Positions 4,853 through 7,164 of a stretch of 7,164 bases of DNA are shown here, one piece after another. Numbering within the stretch: the first letter of the stretch is position 1; every line of letters begins with the position of its first letter. Source of the DNA: Bacillota bacterium (GTDB lineage Bacteria > Bacillota > Clostridia > Christensenellales > Borkfalkiaceae); assembly GCA_003343765.1 (NCBI GenBank), contig QAKO01000030.1, forward strand, positions 14,577-21,740. Reading direction: 5' to 3'. The position numbers were made by a program, and so were the translations under genes. The notes below the pieces were generated by a model. That model worked only from the letters and a program-made list of their open reading frames with translations. It did not search any database and was not told the origin of the DNA.

Positions 4853-6397
4853 ATGAAATTAAGAAAAATTTTCAGACTTCTGACGAGCAAATTTTTGCTC
4901 GTCTGTATTTTATTATTGATCGAGCTTGCGCTGATCCCCAGCGCGATCATCTTCTTTTCCATGGCGCTTCCCGACGGGGGGTACGCCGTCTATTCGGCTG
5001 TCCTCACCGTCATAGACGCCATCGCAGCCGTTTATATCATCAACCTCGATATGAACGCAGAATATAAGATCGCCTGGATCTTTCCCGTCCTGCTTTTACC
5101 CCCGATCGGAATTCTGCTTTATATCATGTTGCGGCGGCATAAACTCCCCCGCCGCAGAAGGCTGATCCTTACCGCCAGTTTCCGCGGCGCAAAATGCCTT
5201 TACGCAAATTCCGAAAAAGACGATTCGGACAGGAAACGTATTCAAAACGACGATTTTGCCGCACAATGCGCCGATTATGTCACCGTTCACACCGGCATGC
5301 CTCTTTCCGACTGCACGGATTATCAGTACTTTCCCACAGGCGAGACGTATGCCGCTCAGTTACTGGCAGAGCTTAAAAAAGCCGAAAAATACATTTTTCT
5401 GGAATATTTCGTCATCGAACCTGGGAAATTCCTCAACAGCATACTCGAGATCCTGGAAGACAAAGCGAAAAACGGCGTCGATGTCCGTCTTATCTACGAT
5501 GACATCGGTTCCATGCTCAAAGTACCCGGGAATTACGCGGAGACCCTCGAAAAGCGCGGCATCAAGTGTATGTGCTTCAATCCTTTCCGACCCGTTCTGG
5601 ACATTGCTCAGAATAACCGCACCCACCGCAAAATTGCAGTCATCGACGGCAAAACCGCGTTTACGGGCGGAATCAATCTCGCGGACGAATATATTAACGA
5701 AACCCACCCGTTCGGTCACTGGAAAGATACAGGCATCATGGTGCGCGGGCGCGTTGTGCAAAATTTCAGCGCCATGTTCCTGCAGCTTTGGTCGTTGCGC
5801 AATGAGAACGAGGATTTCACAAAATATCTCACAAGCGAACCCGAAGGCGATTGCCCGTGCATCGCATTCAGTGACGCACCCTACGGCCAGAACACCAATG
5901 TCTGCGAAAACCTGTACCTGAAAATCATTTACAACGCGAAAAAATACATTTATATCAATACCCCCTACCTTATCCTCGACGGAGAAATGCAGCGGGCTTT
6001 GGTCACAGCCGCCCGCTCGGGCGTGGACGTGCGCATTACCGTCCCGCATATCCCGGACAAAAAATACGTCTATGCAGTCACAAAAGCTTTTTACTCGCAG
6101 CTTGTGAAAGAAGGGATCAAAATTTATCGCTATACACCAGGTTTTATCCACGCCAAAAGCATCGTAAGCGATGACAAATACTGCATCATCGGTTCGACCA
6201 ACATGGACTTCCGCAGTTTCTACATGCATTTCGAATGCGATCTCCTGTTCTTTGACCCGCGCGTCTGCAAAATGCTCTACAATGACTATATTGATACCTG
6301 CCTGCAGAGTCGTCAGGTAGACACCAAAGAAATCAAAGGCAGTCTGCACAGTCTGATCTATCGGTCGATCCTGCGCATTTTCGCTCCGCTGATGTAA
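4853..6397 (+). CDS. cls: Cardiolipin synthase (two-domain phospholipase D family)
   Basis: Membrane enzyme that joins two phosphatidylglycerol molecules into cardiolipin, releasing glycerol. The 514 residues are slightly above the usual 480-510. Three hydrophobic segments lie at about 13-39, 44-65 and 71-93, followed by a basic stretch (RRHKLPRRRRL) that marks the cytosolic side. Two HKD catalytic motifs are intact: H258-x-K260-x4-D265 with GGIN after it, and H433-x-K435-x4-D440 with GSTN after it. LEYFVIE (183-189) and IYINTPYL (366-373) are typical strands ahead of each motif. The ATG is preceded by AAGG (4842-4845) and lies 14 nt after the dehydrogenase stop, so both share one transcript. 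A terminator-like hairpin falls in codons 10-17. Other lipid or nucleic-acid phosphotransferases share the HKD fold, but the N-terminal membrane segments and the length favour Cls. Confidence 0.95.
   Translation: MKLRKIFRLLTSKFLLVCILLLIELALIPSAIIFFSMALPDGGYAVYSAVLTVIDAIAAVYIINLDMNAEYKIAWIFPVLLLPPIGILLYIMLRRHKLPRRRRLILTASFRGAKCLYANSEKDDSDRKRIQNDDFAAQCADYVTVHTGMPLSDCTDYQYFPTGETYAAQLLAELKKAEKYIFLEYFVIEPGKFLNSILEILEDKAKNGVDVRLIYDDIGSMLKVPGNYAETLEKRGIKCMCFNPFRPVLDIAQNNRTHRKIAVIDGKTAFTGGINLADEYINETHPFGHWKDTGIMVRGRVVQNFSAMFLQLWSLRNENEDFTKYLTSEPEGDCPCIAFSDAPYGQNTNVCENLYLKIIYNAKKYIYINTPYLILDGEMQRALVTAARSGVDVRITVPHIPDKKYVYAVTKAFYSQLVKEGIKIYRYTPGFIHAKSIVSDDKYCIIGSTNMDFRSFYMHFECDLLFFDPRVCKMLYNDYIDTCLQSRQVDTKEIKGSLHSLIYRSILRIFAPLM
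4882..4903 (+). promoter_or_regulatory. Intragenic 10-bp inverted repeat with downstream T-rich tract at the start of cls
   Basis: GACGAGCAAA (4882-4891) is repeated in perfect inversion as TTTGCTCGTC (4894-4903) with two bases between, so the RNA can form an 8- to 9-bp stem with a short U/A loop. TGTATTTTATTATT follows, giving a terminator-like shape on the coding strand. The bases encode codons 10-17 of cls (LTSKFLLV), at the start of the first membrane segment. CAGAC (4873-4877) can alternatively pair with GTCTG (4901-4905), which would break the stem. A role as a polar attenuator or pause site is inference. Confidence 0.45.
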
Positions 6398-6464
6398 TTT
6401 CGCTTAAAAAACAGATAAACGTATACCATTTTTTAAAACAATTATTATAACGGGACAACAACGA

Positions 6465-7164
6465 ATGATCAAATTGATTGCCAGCGATTTAGACGGAACG
6501 CTTCTCGATAATGAAGGGAAATTGCCCGAAGGCATATTCCAGGCTATTGAAAAACTCGCCGCACAGGGAATCCTGTTCTGCCCTGCCAGCGGCAGACAAC
6601 TCACCGCTTTGAAAAAAATGTTCGAACCTGTTTCGGACAAAATTCTGATCATGGCGGAAAACGGAGCGATCGTTTCCTATAAAGACGATCTTTTGCGCTG
6701 CGACAGTCTGCCCAGACAGGACATTTTAGACGCTCTCGATGCAGTTGCTTGTGTGTCCGACGCGCACCCCCTGCTATGCACCCCCGACTGCGCTTATTAC
6801 CAAACGGAAGAACAGCCCTTTATAACGTATGTCCGTGCCTCCTATATTTCCAACGCAAAACGCGATTTAAGAGAAGTCGCCGAAGCCGAAAAGGTCTGCA
6901 AAATCGCCGTTTACGACTGCCACGGCCCGGAAAACAACGGCATGAAAATTTTACCCGAACGACTTCCAAATCTTCGCATCATTCAATCCGGAGGAAATTG
7001 GCTCGACATTTCTCAAAAACACGCCGATAAAGGGCATGCCCTGCGCTTTATTTTTCAGAAATTCGGTTTTTCCGAAAAAGACTGCGTTGCGTTCGGCGAT
7101 CATATGAACGATTACGAAATGCTTCTCGCGTGCGGACATCCTTATGTCACCGAAAACGCGTACC
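6465..7164 (+). CDS. Cof-type HAD-superfamily phosphatase, C-terminus cut by window edge
   Basis: Cytoplasmic haloacid-dehalogenase-fold hydrolase, probably acting on a phosphorylated sugar or cofactor; the substrate is unknown. 233 codons are present of a usual 260-290. Motif I is DLDGT at 8-12 (nucleophile D8, acid/base D10), motif II is S42 in ASGR, motif III is K189 in HADKGHAL, and motif IV is GDHMND at 211-216. The wide gap between motifs II and III holds a C2-type cap, which marks the Cof/YidA-like group. AENGAIV near 69-75 is also typical. The ATG is fixed by homology, because motif I must lie about 8 residues in. The ribosome binding site is weak: GGGA (6452-6455), 9 nt away. The gene begins 67 nt after cls in an AT-rich gap where I see neither a GC-rich terminator nor a convincing -35 box, so read-through from cls is possible. 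Confidence 0.93.
   Translation, partial: MIKLIASDLDGTLLDNEGKLPEGIFQAIEKLAAQGILFCPASGRQLTALKKMFEPVSDKILIMAENGAIVSYKDDLLRCDSLPRQDILDALDAVACVSDAHPLLCTPDCAYYQTEEQPFITYVRASYISNAKRDLREVAEAEKVCKIAVYDCHGPENNGMKILPERLPNLRIIQSGGNWLDISQKHADKGHALRFIFQKFGFSEKDCVAFGDHMNDYEMLLACGHPYVTENAY

Noticed and set aside
5360..6349. 329-codon open frame on the minus strand
   Set aside because: It is antisense to cls, whose two HKD motifs are unmistakable. The Asp/Phe/Val/Ala-rich composition is that of a complement shadow.
6398..6464. Possible promoter (TATTATAA) and AT-only inverted repeat between cls and the HAD gene
   Set aside because: No -35 box at a proper distance, and the repeat TTAAAAAA/TTTTTTAA is pure AT with a long loop, so neither a promoter nor a terminator can be supported.

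Overview
The window looks like chromosomal DNA of a Bacillota bacterium, most likely a member of the Clostridia. The evidence is the gene set rpmE / yqhQ (DUF1385) / prmC / prfA, consensus sigma-A type promoters, AGGAGG-like ribosome binding sites, and an AspB-type aminotransferase start that closely resembles the Bacillus protein. I cannot place it more finely. I see no phage, plasmid, insertion sequence, CRISPR, rRNA or tRNA signal.

Left half, all on the minus strand (read from right to left): rpmE (ribosomal protein L31) with its own promoter and a Rho-independent terminator; a 608-residue protein that fuses a complete YqhQ/DUF1385 membrane domain to a complete PrmC (release-factor glutamine methyltransferase); prfA (release factor RF1, the PrmC substrate) 24 nt further on; and the first 47 codons of an aspartate aminotransferase that runs off the left edge. 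This is a translation-termination cluster. The fusion would attach the enzyme that modifies RF1 to the cell membrane.

Centre (3491-3815): a divergent intergenic region with two clear promoters, each with a 17-bp spacer. One fires left into rpmE and one right into the dehydrogenase gene. Between them are an orphan plus-strand terminator-like hairpin and a pyrimidine-rich stretch that I cannot assign.

Right half, all on the plus strand: a medium-chain dehydrogenase that keeps its structural-zinc cysteines but appears to have lost all catalytic-zinc ligands; 14 nt later a two-HKD cardiolipin synthase with three N-terminal hydrophobic segments; and 67 nt later a Cof-type HAD phosphatase cut by the right edge. 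The first two almost certainly share the promoter at 3738-3766. Whether the HAD gene does is unclear.

The most notable points are the YqhQ-PrmC fusion, the catalytic-zinc-less dehydrogenase, the terminator followed directly by a perfect CG palindrome between rpmE and yqhQ-prmC, a terminator-like hairpin inside the start of cls, the orphan terminator or possible small RNA in the divergent region, and an abrupt switch of synonymous codon choice (G-ending on the minus genes, C-ending on the plus genes) at the divergent promoter region.
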